Shown: piece by piece, positions 1-5,473 of the stretch
How positions within the stretch are numbered: the stretch's first letter is position 1
Layout: every line of letters begins with the position of its first letter
Assembly (NCBI GenBank): GCA_021297975.1
Contig: JAJTHO010000161.1
Span: 1 to 5,473 of the forward strand
DNA length: 5,473 nt
Reading direction: 5' to 3'
DNA from: Alphaproteobacteria bacterium
GTDB taxonomy: Bacteria > Pseudomonadota > Alphaproteobacteria > JAJTHO01
Notes under the pieces: model-generated
Told to the model about the DNA's origin: nothing
Database searches by the model: none
What the model saw: only the letters and a program-made list of their open reading frames with translations
Translations under genes and position numbers: made by a program

Positions 1-103
1 CTCCGACTAAATCAGCTGCACTTCGAGCCGGTGTTCCCGCTACGAAATGCTCCATCAGGCGCAATTGCTCTTTATCTGATAGTTTACAATGCTTTAAATA
101 CAT
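1..103 (-). CDS. IS1595-family transposase, N-terminal part (runs off left edge)
   Basis: Only the first 34 codons are visible. The translation starts MYLKHCKLSDKEQ, followed by LMEHFVAGTPARSAADLVG. This matches, from memory, the N-terminal helix-turn-helix region of IS1595-family transposases of the IS1016 type, which typically carry a phrase like 'L-x-E-x-FVAG-x-x-AR-x-AA-x-LV-x-VN' before the catalytic DDE-like domain. The catalytic domain would lie outside the window. The ATG at 103-101 is preceded by TTAGGA with a six-base spacing to the start, a good ribosome binding site. The alternative ATG at 110 is out of frame and hits a stop after eight codons. The gene begins 13 bases after the stop of the coiled-coil gene on the same strand, so the two are probably co-transcribed. 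Family assignment rests on a short fragment; whether the enzyme is intact cannot be seen. Confidence 0.75.
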   Translation of the reverse strand, partial: MYLKHCKLSDKEQLRLMEHFVAGTPARSAADLVG

Positions 104-116
104 GCCGCATCCTAAC

Positions 117-485
117 TTATTTCAAGTCAGGTGCCAGCCCCAAAATGTTTTGTTCAGTCTGTAACAATTCTTGTTTAGCCAGCTCTAACTTTTTTTCATT
201 TTGCGCACGCTGCTCAACAAGGCGAGTATTCCTTTCAGACAGTGTGTAAAGCTCAGAAAAAAGCGGCTCCAGCTGTTCAAGAGCCTCTGTCTGCCTGTTT
301 AGCAGTTCTTCGGATGCTTGACGCCATGCTACGATAGTCTTTAGAGGGCCATAGTCTCGAAAAAGACTCCCACGCAGATCAGCTATTTCATCGCGCATTA
401 TCTTTAATTGACGTTTGCGCTGGTCAACAACCGCAGTGCTGCGGCTGGTCTTAACGGTAGTAGTGTTCTCGACGAGGCTGTTCAT
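117..485 (-). CDS. small coiled-coil protein, possible insertion-sequence passenger
   Basis: This encodes a 122-residue soluble protein that I do not recognise. It has no signal peptide, no membrane segment and no cysteine. From about residue 23 it is rich in E, Q, R, K and L. Residues 60-115 (from the SEELLNRQ stretch to KQELLQTEQ) show heptad-like leucine spacing typical of a coiled coil, so it probably oligomerises or binds a partner. The chosen ATG at 485 has no clear Shine-Dalgarno sequence; the first internal Met (residue 30) has only a weak one. The leader from the predicted promoter is about 25 bases. The gene ends 13 bases before the transposase start, and the stretch is AT-richer than the genes to the right, consistent with arriving with the insertion sequence. 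A role as DNA-binding accessory or regulator of transposition is only a guess. Confidence 0.65.
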   Translation of the reverse strand: MNSLVENTTTVKTSRSTAVVDQRKRQLKIMRDEIADLRGSLFRDYGPLKTIVAWRQASEELLNRQTEALEQLEPLFSELYTLSERNTRLVEQRAQNEKKLELAKQELLQTEQNILGLAPDLK

Positions 486-501
486 GGCATGAGTATATAT
501 A

Positions 502-517
502 AGTGATGCATATCACA
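502..517. promoter_or_regulatory. palindromic CRP/FNR-like operator candidate
   Basis: On the minus strand the site reads TGTGATATGCATCACT. It has the form TGTGA-N6-TCACT, matching nine of ten positions of the CRP-type consensus TGTGA-N6-TCACA; the inner arms GTGAT and ATCAC are perfect inverted repeats around ATGC. It directly follows the predicted -10 box and covers the expected transcription start, a position from which a bound protein would normally repress. It could equally bind another dimeric regulator, possibly one encoded by the element itself. Confidence 0.4.
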
Positions 518-545
518 ATATAGCACTTTTTTAGGCAGGTAGCAA
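517..545 (-). promoter_or_regulatory. predicted sigma70-like promoter of the coiled-coil/transposase unit
   Basis: Read on the minus strand, TTGCTA (545-540) and TATATT (522-517) are separated by exactly 17 bases. They match the -35 and -10 consensus at 4/6 and 5/6 positions. Transcription would begin near 510, about 25 bases before the coiled-coil ATG. A second, weaker combination uses TTGTGA (518-513) and TATACT (497-492) with a 15-base spacer. If the element's terminus lies near 535-545, the -35 would sit at or across the boundary with host DNA. This is a pattern match only. Confidence 0.45.
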
Positions 546-735
546 GCTTGATTGCTTAACTTACATCTTCAGCGTTGCCCGGAACGTCACCGGAATAATA
601 ATGGTCGGAGCGACTGGATTCGAAGCCCAGCGTGCGGTTGGCGGCTTTATACCCAGCGTCGGCTTTAACATCGGTCTTCTTTACCCCGCTACCAGCAATT
701 TTGCCCTCGGTATTGAAACCGGGATAACCTATTAG
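535..735 (+). pseudogene. C-terminal remnant of an outer-membrane beta-barrel protein
   Basis: A plus-strand frame is open from just after a TAG at 532-534 to the TAG at 733-735, 66 codons. From codon 559 it shows four successive stretches with alternating polar and nonpolar residues: LTYIFSVAR, GIIMVGATGFEAQ, FIPSVGFNIGLLYP and NFALGIETGITY. The last ends in a tyrosine directly before the stop. That is the typical ending of an outer-membrane beta-barrel, where the final strand with a terminal aromatic residue is recognised by the BAM complex. No start codon with a ribosome binding site exists here (ATG 601 is mid-strand), so this is a truncated 3' end. The break coincides with the start of the mobile-element region, suggesting disruption by insertion. 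The complementary minus-strand frame is also open, so the strand choice rests on the beta-strand pattern. The specific protein is not recognised. Confidence 0.5.
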
Positions 736-819
736 CTTAGCCCGAAATCGGGGGAAACAAGCTTTAACGGCAACGCCACGGGATTGGAAAAGCTCAGCAG
801 CGGCGGCGGGAAGATTAAA
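736..819. other. non-coding gap between convergent gene ends
   Basis: These 84 bases lie between the stop of the plus-strand beta-barrel remnant and the stop of the minus-strand membrane-protein gene. A short stem (CCCG 741-744 with CGGG 749-752) lies inside a weaker outer pairing (734-738 with 759-763). No T-tract follows on either strand, so a functional terminator is not supported. I see no gene here. Confidence 0.4.
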
Positions 820-1248
820 TCAAGGATACTTCGTCCCGCCCCGTGCTTCTTCATGCATGCGGATTGCCAGAATATTCTGGCAATAGCTGCCCTCCAGCTT
901 CATTTTATCCAGCATCACCCCGGTTGAAAACAGATGCAGAAACAGCATCAGCCAGAACGGCCAGGGGTTTACGGTTTGCAGCGCGTAATACGATGTCCAG
1001 GCAATGGAAACCTGTAGAATAACCCATAGGGTAATCACTTGGAAAAACGCGCTAATCATGCACATCGAGCCGGAATTAAACGTGGGCAAGAGCAGTGCTG
1101 GAACGGCCATAAAGGCAAATAAAACAGCGATATATGTCCAGCGGCGCTGGGCAAAGGCGCCGATTTTTTCTAAAAGCGAGCAGTAAAACTCTTCGCCAGT
1201 TTCACGAAAGCGGGCAATGCGGGATAGGGGCGGGGTGGGCTGTTCCAT
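820..1248 (-). CDS. small integral membrane protein of unknown function
   Basis: This encodes a 142-residue protein that I do not recognise. It has a hydrophilic N-terminus of about 36 residues ending in RR, then three hydrophobic segments at about residues 37-56, 62-84 and 95-113, and a polar tail of about 29 residues. The positive-inside rule places the N-terminus in the cytoplasm and, with three crossings, the tail in the periplasm. It contains many aromatic residues, including NPWPFW before the third segment, and three cysteines (23, 63, 123). The ATG at 1248 is preceded by AAAGAG at about eight bases, a modest ribosome binding site. It starts 64 bases after the OmpA-like gene on the same strand, so co-transcription is plausible. 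It is the only complete gene here ending in TGA; the frame beyond that stop stays open to 556. Confidence 0.65.
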   Translation of the reverse strand: MEQPTPPLSRIARFRETGEEFYCSLLEKIGAFAQRRWTYIAVLFAFMAVPALLLPTFNSGSMCMISAFFQVITLWVILQVSIAWTSYYALQTVNPWPFWLMLFLHLFSTGVMLDKMKLEGSYCQNILAIRMHEEARGGTKYP

Positions 1249-1312
1249 ACGGGTGCTCTTTGGGCGGGATGCCTATCTGAGTGTGCACGCAAAAGGCTGT
1301 AACCGTCAATGT

Positions 1313-2599
1313 TTAGCGAACAACCACCACATCCACTCGGTCGCGCACCGCGCCCGGCATGAAATCCAGGCCAACGCCGTTCACGCGCAGCCGCTCAGGC
1401 GCAACGCCGGCATCTACCAGCGCCTGTGCCACGTTTCCGGCACGGCGGGCGGCAATATCGCGGCTGGCATCGAGCGAGCTTTTGCGGGCTAAATCGGCAA
1501 AGCCTTGCAGTTCAATCATCACGCCTGGGTCACGTTGCAAGGCAGCGGCCAATTGCTGCACCGCATTGAGGGTGCTGGGCGCGAGGGCTGAAGTGTAGGG
1601 CACAAACTCAAGACGCACCAGAATCGACGGCAACGACGGCAGCGCCATAACCGATGCGCCGGTATGTTCTGGGGCTTGGAACTGTGTTAAATCAACGGGC
1701 GCGGGCGCGTTGCTTGCAACCATGCCGGGTTTATCCCACAGCAGGCTGGCGGGCGGCGCAGGCGGCTGTGCCTGCCGTTCGAGCTGTTGCAGCTGTGCCG
1801 GTGCGGTATTGTTCACAACTGGTGTCGGTTTTTGTTCGGGTGGAATAATGGGTGCAATGTCAGCCGTGCGTGAATCCGGTGTAACTGGGGCGTAATCATC
1901 AGCAGAATAGTCTGCCGAATACGGCATCGGCGCAGGCGCAGCGGGTTTTGCGGGTATTTTTGCAGGTTCCAGCGCGGCGCTTGATTCATCCAGCAGTTGC
2001 TGAATACCCGGTGATGGTGTGTTTTTTGCCGCTTTAGACGAAGTAGCAGGCGCAGCCGGCTGAGTCGGTTGCGGCGCCGATGCGCCGAAGAAGGCTTCCG
2101 GCGTATCGGGCGAAACAGTGGGAGCCGGCGCGGCAATCGCTGCAGGAGGTATCGGAGCCAAAGGCGCAGCAGCGGCAGGCGCAGGCTGCGTTGGTGTTTG
2201 GCTGAACATCGATTCCATCAATGCGTCGGCCTCGTTTTTCTTGGCCGCGGCGGCCTCGATATCAGCCGGGCTGGCGGGAGCCAGCGCGTTCATATCCGGC
2301 GCGGTATCGTTGCTGGGGCTGATGGGTTGCAATAAATCGGGGGCAGGGGCGGCGGCAGTCGCTTCCGGTGCAACAGGAGCAAGGGGTTCGGCTTCTTGCG
2401 CTGCTTTTTTCTTAGCGGGTTTTACAGCAGCAGCATCGGCAGGCACGCCAAAAATTTCTTCCAGGCTCATATCTTGCTGCTGAGCAACAGAGAGTGACGG
2501 CACGGCAAGAGTTAATGCTACGACGCTTACGCCAGCAAGCAAACCAAGGGCAACAGAGCGTTGCGGGATGATAGCTTTGAAAACTCTTGATCCAACCAT
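1313..2599 (-). CDS. exported Pro/Ala-rich protein with C-terminal OmpA-like domain
   Basis: This encodes a 428-residue envelope protein. Residues 1-39 form a signal peptide: basic residues R5, K8 and R14, a hydrophobic core at about 17-35, and a likely signal peptidase I site after SVA (39/40). There is no lipobox cysteine. Residues 57-325 are a low-complexity Pro/Ala-rich segment, probably an extended periplasmic spacer. Residues 329-428 resemble the OmpA/MotB peptidoglycan-binding fold: GFAD with D369, a helix with R380, RAGNVAQAL, then the terminal RDRVDVVVV, corresponding to the usual NRRVE-type ending. In this family an Asp and an Arg bind the diaminopimelate of peptidoglycan; D369 and R380 are candidates. 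No beta-barrel precedes the domain, so it is more likely a periplasmic or wall-anchored structural protein than a porin. The ATG start has only a weak upstream GAAAGAA. It lies 71 bases after suhB. Confidence 0.85.
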   Translation of the reverse strand: MVGSRVFKAIIPQRSVALGLLAGVSVVALTLAVPSLSVAQQQDMSLEEIFGVPADAAAVKPAKKKAAQEAEPLAPVAPEATAAAPAPDLLQPISPSNDTAPDMNALAPASPADIEAAAAKKNEADALMESMFSQTPTQPAPAAAAPLAPIPPAAIAAPAPTVSPDTPEAFFGASAPQPTQPAAPATSSKAAKNTPSPGIQQLLDESSAALEPAKIPAKPAAPAPMPYSADYSADDYAPVTPDSRTADIAPIIPPEQKPTPVVNNTAPAQLQQLERQAQPPAPPASLLWDKPGMVASNAPAPVDLTQFQAPEHTGASVMALPSLPSILVRLEFVPYTSALAPSTLNAVQQLAAALQRDPGVMIELQGFADLARKSSLDASRDIAARRAGNVAQALVDAGVAPERLRVNGVGLDFMPGAVRDRVDVVVVR

Positions 2600-2670
2600 T
2601 ATGAGTTCTTTCGTCTTAATATCAATTGAATAACATGGGTATTATTAAAAAAGGGTGACTAGTCTTAAAA
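2600..2670 (-). other. suhB to OmpA-like gene spacer without clear signals
   Basis: This AT-rich spacer of 71 bases contains no convincing -35/-10 pair and no hairpin followed by a T-tract. It does hold a perfect 8-base palindrome (2657-2664, GACTAGTC) and two direct copies of GTCTTAA (2613-2619 and 2662-2668). The absence of a terminator is compatible with read-through from suhB into the OmpA-like gene. Confidence 0.35.
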
Positions 2671-3453
2671 TTAACGAAGTAAGTTGCGTAAAAGGGGATG
2701 TAAAATCGGGTTTGCGGCAAGAATACTGCCGTTTTTGAGCATGTCGTTGCCGCCTGTGCTGTCCGTGACGATGCCTTTGGCTTCTTCCACCAGCAAAATC
2801 CCTGCTGCCACATCCCACGGCTTCAAATGGGTTTCATAATACATATCAAAGCGCCCCATGGCGACGTAGGCTAAATCAAGTGCTGCTGACCCCATGCGGC
2901 GGAAACCGGCAACGTTGCCCATGGTTTTTTTCAAAAAGGCGATAAAGGCGTCCGCATCGCCATGCCCGGCAAAGGGTGTGCCGATAACGAGAAGCGCCTC
3001 GGAAAGATCAGTGCGCCCAGCAACGCGCAGCCGCTTGCCGTTGCAATACGCGCCGAGACCCTTTTCTGCCCAGAACAGCTCGTGCTTAATGGGGTCAAGA
3101 ATCACCCCGGCTTTTATCTGGCCATCAACCTCAGCCGCAATCGAGATACAAAATTGCGGGATGCCGTGTAGGAAATTGGTGGTGCCGTCGATGGGATCAA
3201 CGATAAAGCGGGAGTTGATGCTGCCTGTGTGCGGCTCGCTCTCTTCGCCTAAAAAGCCAAAATCAGAGCGGGCTTTGAGCAGTTCTTCTTTGATGGTCTT
3301 TTCGGCCATGATATCGGCGCGCGAGACAAAATCCGCGGGGCCCTTCTTAGAAACCTGCAGGTTTTCCAACTCGCCAAAATCACGCACGAGCTTTTTTGCC
3401 GCCTTTTCAGCAGCTTTAATCATAACGGTAACAAGGGCAGAGGGGTTGGCCAC
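2671..3453 (-). CDS. suhB: inositol monophosphatase family protein (SuhB-like)
   Basis: This encodes a 260-residue Mg2+-dependent sugar-phosphate phosphatase, close to the usual 260-270 residues of the family. Motifs occur in the expected order: GPADFVSRAD (38-47), GFLGEES with metal ligand E70, the signature DPIDGTTNF (86-94) with D86, I88, D89 and T91, and WDVAAG (213-218) with D214. All the metal-binding residues of the family are present, so the enzyme should be active. Members hydrolyse myo-inositol-1-phosphate and related substrates; some relatives act in histidine (HisN) or sulfate (CysQ) metabolism, and E. coli SuhB also has a role in rRNA transcription. The exact substrate cannot be read from sequence. 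It is cytoplasmic. The start is GTG at 3453, chosen because AAGG lies eight bases upstream; the ATG at codon 11 lacks a ribosome binding site. It has its own predicted promoter. Confidence 0.92.
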   Translation of the reverse strand: MANPSALVTVMIKAAEKAAKKLVRDFGELENLQVSKKGPADFVSRADIMAEKTIKEELLKARSDFGFLGEESEPHTGSINSRFIVDPIDGTTNFLHGIPQFCISIAAEVDGQIKAGVILDPIKHELFWAEKGLGAYCNGKRLRVAGRTDLSEALLVIGTPFAGHGDADAFIAFLKKTMGNVAGFRRMGSAALDLAYVAMGRFDMYYETHLKPWDVAAGILLVEEAKGIVTDSTGGNDMLKNGSILAANPILHPLLRNLLR

Positions 3454-3503
3454 AGAAGATACCTTAGCGTAAAAAAATCGTTTAAATGTATATAGCAGCG
3501 ATT

Positions 3504-3532
3504 CTTATAACGCAAAAAGATACTTTTGCCAA
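3504..3532 (-). promoter_or_regulatory. predicted sigma70-like promoter of suhB
   Basis: On the minus strand TTGGCA (3532-3527) and TATAAG (3509-3504) are separated by exactly 17 bases; each hexamer matches consensus at five of six positions. Initiation near 3497 gives a leader of about 44 bases before the GTG start. It lies wholly within the 90-base gap between the large upstream gene and suhB, so suhB and possibly the genes after it can be transcribed independently. No terminator for the upstream gene is visible in this gap. Confidence 0.6.
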
Positions 3533-3543
3533 GGGTTTATCCG

Positions 3544-5473
3544 TTATTGTTTGTATGTCTTCAGCCTTTTCCCCGTAAACTCCCGTTTCAGCTGCCCGCG
3601 TCCGGGGATTTGCACGGTCATGGTGCCTTTAAAACTATCGGAGCCATCATTAAATATTAAATTAAACTGCCTTTGAAGTTTATTATTAGGATAGGTAACC
3701 GCCATACTGTAAGTGTTGTTGCCAACATAAGCACCAGTTAGATCATATTTAAAACCCCAAGTAGATACATCTTGATTTGCTGCTGCATCAAAAGCCAGTA
3801 AACCTCTTAAAAATAGATCGCGTAAAATTAAATTATTTTCTTTGGTATCGGAGTATACCGGCATGTACGAAGCATTCTCTTCCATCCAAGCGCGCTTTAT
3901 TTTTATATCTTCTGGCTCGCCGGTTACAGGCCCGTAGGGTTCAAACATATAGCCGCTGATTTGATTCCAAAAATTGCCGGGCAAAATATTCATTCCGAAC
4001 GTATCTAGAACGCTATACTCTTGATTTTCAGCTGCGTATGTAATCTCCCAGATACCGGCAATATCCATGGCAACTGTTTTGGCAGTTGAACTACCGCCGA
4101 GGGCGCTCTTGCTACTCGCAGCGGGGGCTGCTGCGCCGCCGCCAGAACCACCTCCACCACCGCCCGCACCGCCGCCAGAACCAGAGGCGCTCGCACCTGC
4201 GCCGGAAGATCCGCCGCCACCGCCCGATGAACCGCCACTGCTGGCACCGCTGCTTCTACCAGAACTGCTACTGGCCGGGGTTGCGCCGCCGCCGTCACTG
4301 GCGGGAACACCACCAGCTGGCGCAGGGGCTTTCGTAACATTATTTACATCAGAAGGTATCTTATAGGCTTTTGCCACCCAATCCACCGAGGGCAAGGTCA
4401 CTTTTTTTCCATCAACAACCCGGTCGTAGCCGCGTTTGGCATGGATGAAGCCGGTTTTGATGTCTTTCCGATCCGGCACGGTGTAGAGCGCGGTCACGCC
4501 CACAGCGGCCAAATCCTTAACCTCGCCGGGTTCCGAGATACCATTGGCATTGTCATCAAACCAGATGCGGATGTGTTTCAGCTCATCACCGGATACGCTG
4601 CCGTTTTTATCGCCATCTAAACTATCAAGGGCAGTGTAGCCATCCGGCCAGCGTTTGCCAAAGGTGTAGTTGCCAAACAGCTGTGCGGCTTTGGTAATCA
4701 CGCCGTCGCCTTTTTCATCCCAGACCAGCAGCGGCGCTTTGCCGGATGCACGCCATTCATAGGTCTGCCCAGCCGCCGCATCGGGATTGAGCGGGAAGGT
4801 AGACAGAGTGAAGCTATCTTCAATTCTAATAAGTTTATCCCACAAAAGAGAGATAGGCGATGCATAGTAGACAGCGACGTTTAACTGGCACACTTTACCC
4901 CAGGGGGAAGCTCCTATGCAACGGGGCGTATAGTATAAATCGGCGGTTTCAGCCCTAAAATAATCTCTCAATAATGTATAGTCGTAAAAACACGCCGGGG
5001 CATCACCATCTATACCAACTATACCATTAATAGCCAGTCCTATCGTGTGATCATTAGCATCGCGGTCGAAAAAAATAGATAGGCGATAAGTATCGCAAGG
5101 CTGTAATGGTTTAGCAGCTGGAGGGCAGCTTATGCTGCAGTTTTGACTTATGAATGTGCTTGTATTACAGGTCGATTCAGTAACCGTACCAAAAACAGTA
5201 TAGGTATACATGATATCGAATATACCAGGAGGGCAGGATTGATTGCATGCCAAACCCGGAAACGCACCCGGGCGGCAGGGGGGCGGTGCATCGGCAACGC
5301 AGGGTGTGAGGCTGGTATAGCCGCTGGCGGGCGTCACGGCGCAGGCTTTGGCAACCGGGTTCACATCCGCCAGCCCCATCGCCGCAGCCAAGGTGCCGCC
5401 AACCGCGACTTGCGCGGTTCCATTAAAGCCGCCGGAAACATTGAAATTGAGCGTTAACGTCGCGCCGGGATAA
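3544..5473 (-). CDS. large, probably secreted calcium-loop protein with Cys-rich region and Gly/Ser linker (5' end beyond window)
   Basis: The frame is open from the window edge to the TAA at 3544, 642 codons; the first possible start inside it is a TTG at 5391, but coding-like sequence (ATLTLNF, then GGFNGTAQVAVGG) continues upstream, so the true start is off-window. Order of parts: a region at about 5350-4890 with 12 cysteines, all of those visible, which suggests disulfides and export. Next are three calcium loops: DEKGDGVI (4719-4696), the canonical EF-hand loop DGDKNGSVSGDE (4617-4582) and the dockerin-like DDNANGISEPGE (4557-4522). This arrangement is common in large RTX-type and adhesin-like surface proteins. 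A Gly/Ser/Ala-rich linker (about 4300-4090) follows. The C-terminal domain of about 180 residues starts at IAGIWEITY and looks beta-rich; I do not recognise it. The protein is probably surface or extracellular, but its function is unknown. Composition alternates between GC-rich and AT-rich blocks. Confidence 0.8.
   Translation of the reverse strand, partial: YPGATLTLNFNVSGGFNGTAQVAVGGTLAAAMGLADVNPVAKACAVTPASGYTSLTPCVADAPPPCRPGAFPGLACNQSCPPGIFDIMYTYTVFGTVTESTCNTSTFISQNCSISCPPAAKPLQPCDTYRLSIFFDRDANDHTIGLAINGIVGIDGDAPACFYDYTLLRDYFRAETADLYYTPRCIGASPWGKVCQLNVAVYYASPISLLWDKLIRIEDSFTLSTFPLNPDAAAGQTYEWRASGKAPLLVWDEKGDGVITKAAQLFGNYTFGKRWPDGYTALDSLDGDKNGSVSGDELKHIRIWFDDNANGISEPGEVKDLAAVGVTALYTVPDRKDIKTGFIHAKRGYDRVVDGKKVTLPSVDWVAKAYKIPSDVNNVTKAPAPAGGVPASDGGGATPASSSSGRSSGASSGGSSGGGGGSSGAGASASGSGGGAGGGGGGSGGGAAAPAASSKSALGGSSTAKTVAMDIAGIWEITYAAENQEYSVLDTFGMNILPGNFWNQISGYMFEPYGPVTGEPEDIKIKRAWMEENASYMPVYSDTKENNLILRDLFLRGLLAFDAAANQDVSTWGFKYDLTGAYVGNNTYSMAVTYPNNKLQRQFNLIFNDGSDSFKGTMTVQIPGRGQLKREFTGKRLKTYKQ
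4090..4300 (-). repeat. Gly/Ser/Ala low-complexity linker in the large protein
   Basis: About 70 codons, mostly Gly, Ser and Ala (with runs such as SSGGGGGSSG and GGAGGGGGGSGGG), separate the calcium-loop module from the C-terminal domain. It is built of GGC/GGT/GGA and AGC/AGT-type codons without a perfect long tandem unit. It is probably a flexible hinge; such tracts are prone to length change by slippage or recombination. Confidence 0.75.

Noticed and set aside
31..249. Plus-strand open frame over the transposase start and coiled-coil gene
   Set aside because: It lies antisense to two better-supported genes, has no ribosome binding site, and its translation resembles no coherent fold.
541..556. 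Small inverted repeat AGCAA-N6-TTGCT near the presumed element boundary
   Set aside because: It has only five pairs and the other element end is outside the window, so it cannot be called a terminal repeat or a terminator.
734..763. Possible terminator hairpin after the beta-barrel remnant
   Set aside because: The core stem has only four pairs, the outer pairing is interrupted and no T-tract follows on either strand.
1813..2136. Minus-strand Arg/Leu-rich open frame inside the OmpA-like gene
   Set aside because: It is an out-of-frame shadow of the low-complexity spacer.
1217..2483. Several plus-strand open frames opposite the OmpA-like gene
   Set aside because: They are GC-rich shadows of the Pro/Ala codons; translations are Gly/Ala/Arg-rich with no start signals.
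2894..3472. 192-codon plus-strand open frame opposite suhB
   Set aside because: suhB has all its family catalytic motifs on the minus strand; this frame is its antisense shadow.
4067..4366. Plus-strand Pro/Leu-rich frame over the Gly/Ser linker
   Set aside because: It is the reverse complement of Gly codons read as Pro; no independent gene signals.
1728..4848. Shared peptide SLLWDK in the OmpA-like protein and in the large calcium-loop protein
   Set aside because: A six-residue match in otherwise unrelated contexts is most simply chance.
1..5473. CRISPR arrays, tRNA or rRNA genes, riboswitches
   Set aside because: I saw no regularly spaced repeats, no tRNA cloverleaf pattern and no conserved rRNA segments on reading both strands.

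Overview
The window reads as chromosomal DNA of a Gram-negative bacterium, probably an alphaproteobacterium. The evidence for Gram-negative is an OmpA-type peptidoglycan-binding protein with a signal peptide and the C-terminal piece of an outer-membrane beta-barrel. The alphaproteobacterial guess rests on how closely the inositol-monophosphatase-family protein resembles enzymes of that class as I remember them, so it is tentative. Every intact gene lies on the minus strand; transcription runs from high to low coordinates.

Layout from the right edge. (1) 5473-3544: a large gene whose 5' end lies beyond the window. It encodes a probably secreted protein with a Cys-rich N-terminal part, three calcium-loop (EF-hand/dockerin-like) motifs, a Gly/Ser-rich linker and a beta-rich C-terminal domain. 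(2) 3453-2671: suhB-type inositol monophosphatase family gene, with a good sigma70-like promoter of its own in the 90-base gap before it. (3) 2599-1313: exported Pro/Ala-rich protein ending in an OmpA-like domain. (4) 1248-820: unrecognised small three-helix membrane protein. (5) 819-486: no intact gene; it holds a probable plus-strand remnant of an outer-membrane beta-barrel gene (about 535-735), then a promoter with an overlapping palindromic operator-like site. (6) 485-117: small coiled-coil protein. (7) 103-1: the N-terminus of an IS1595-family (IS1016-like) transposase that runs off the left edge.

How it fits together. Genes 2-4 are co-oriented with gaps of about 65-70 bases and may form one cell-envelope transcription unit, but no functional link between the phosphatase and the OmpA-like protein is shown. 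The left 550 bases look like one end of an insertion sequence. The transposase and the coiled-coil gene are 13 bases apart on the same strand, share a likely promoter, and are visibly AT-richer than the genes to the right. The beta-barrel remnant starts abruptly at this boundary, as expected if the element inserted into an outer-membrane protein gene. The most unusual items are the coiled-coil gene paired with the transposase, the CRP/FNR-like palindrome on its promoter, the disrupted beta-barrel gene and the patchwork composition of the large calcium-loop protein.
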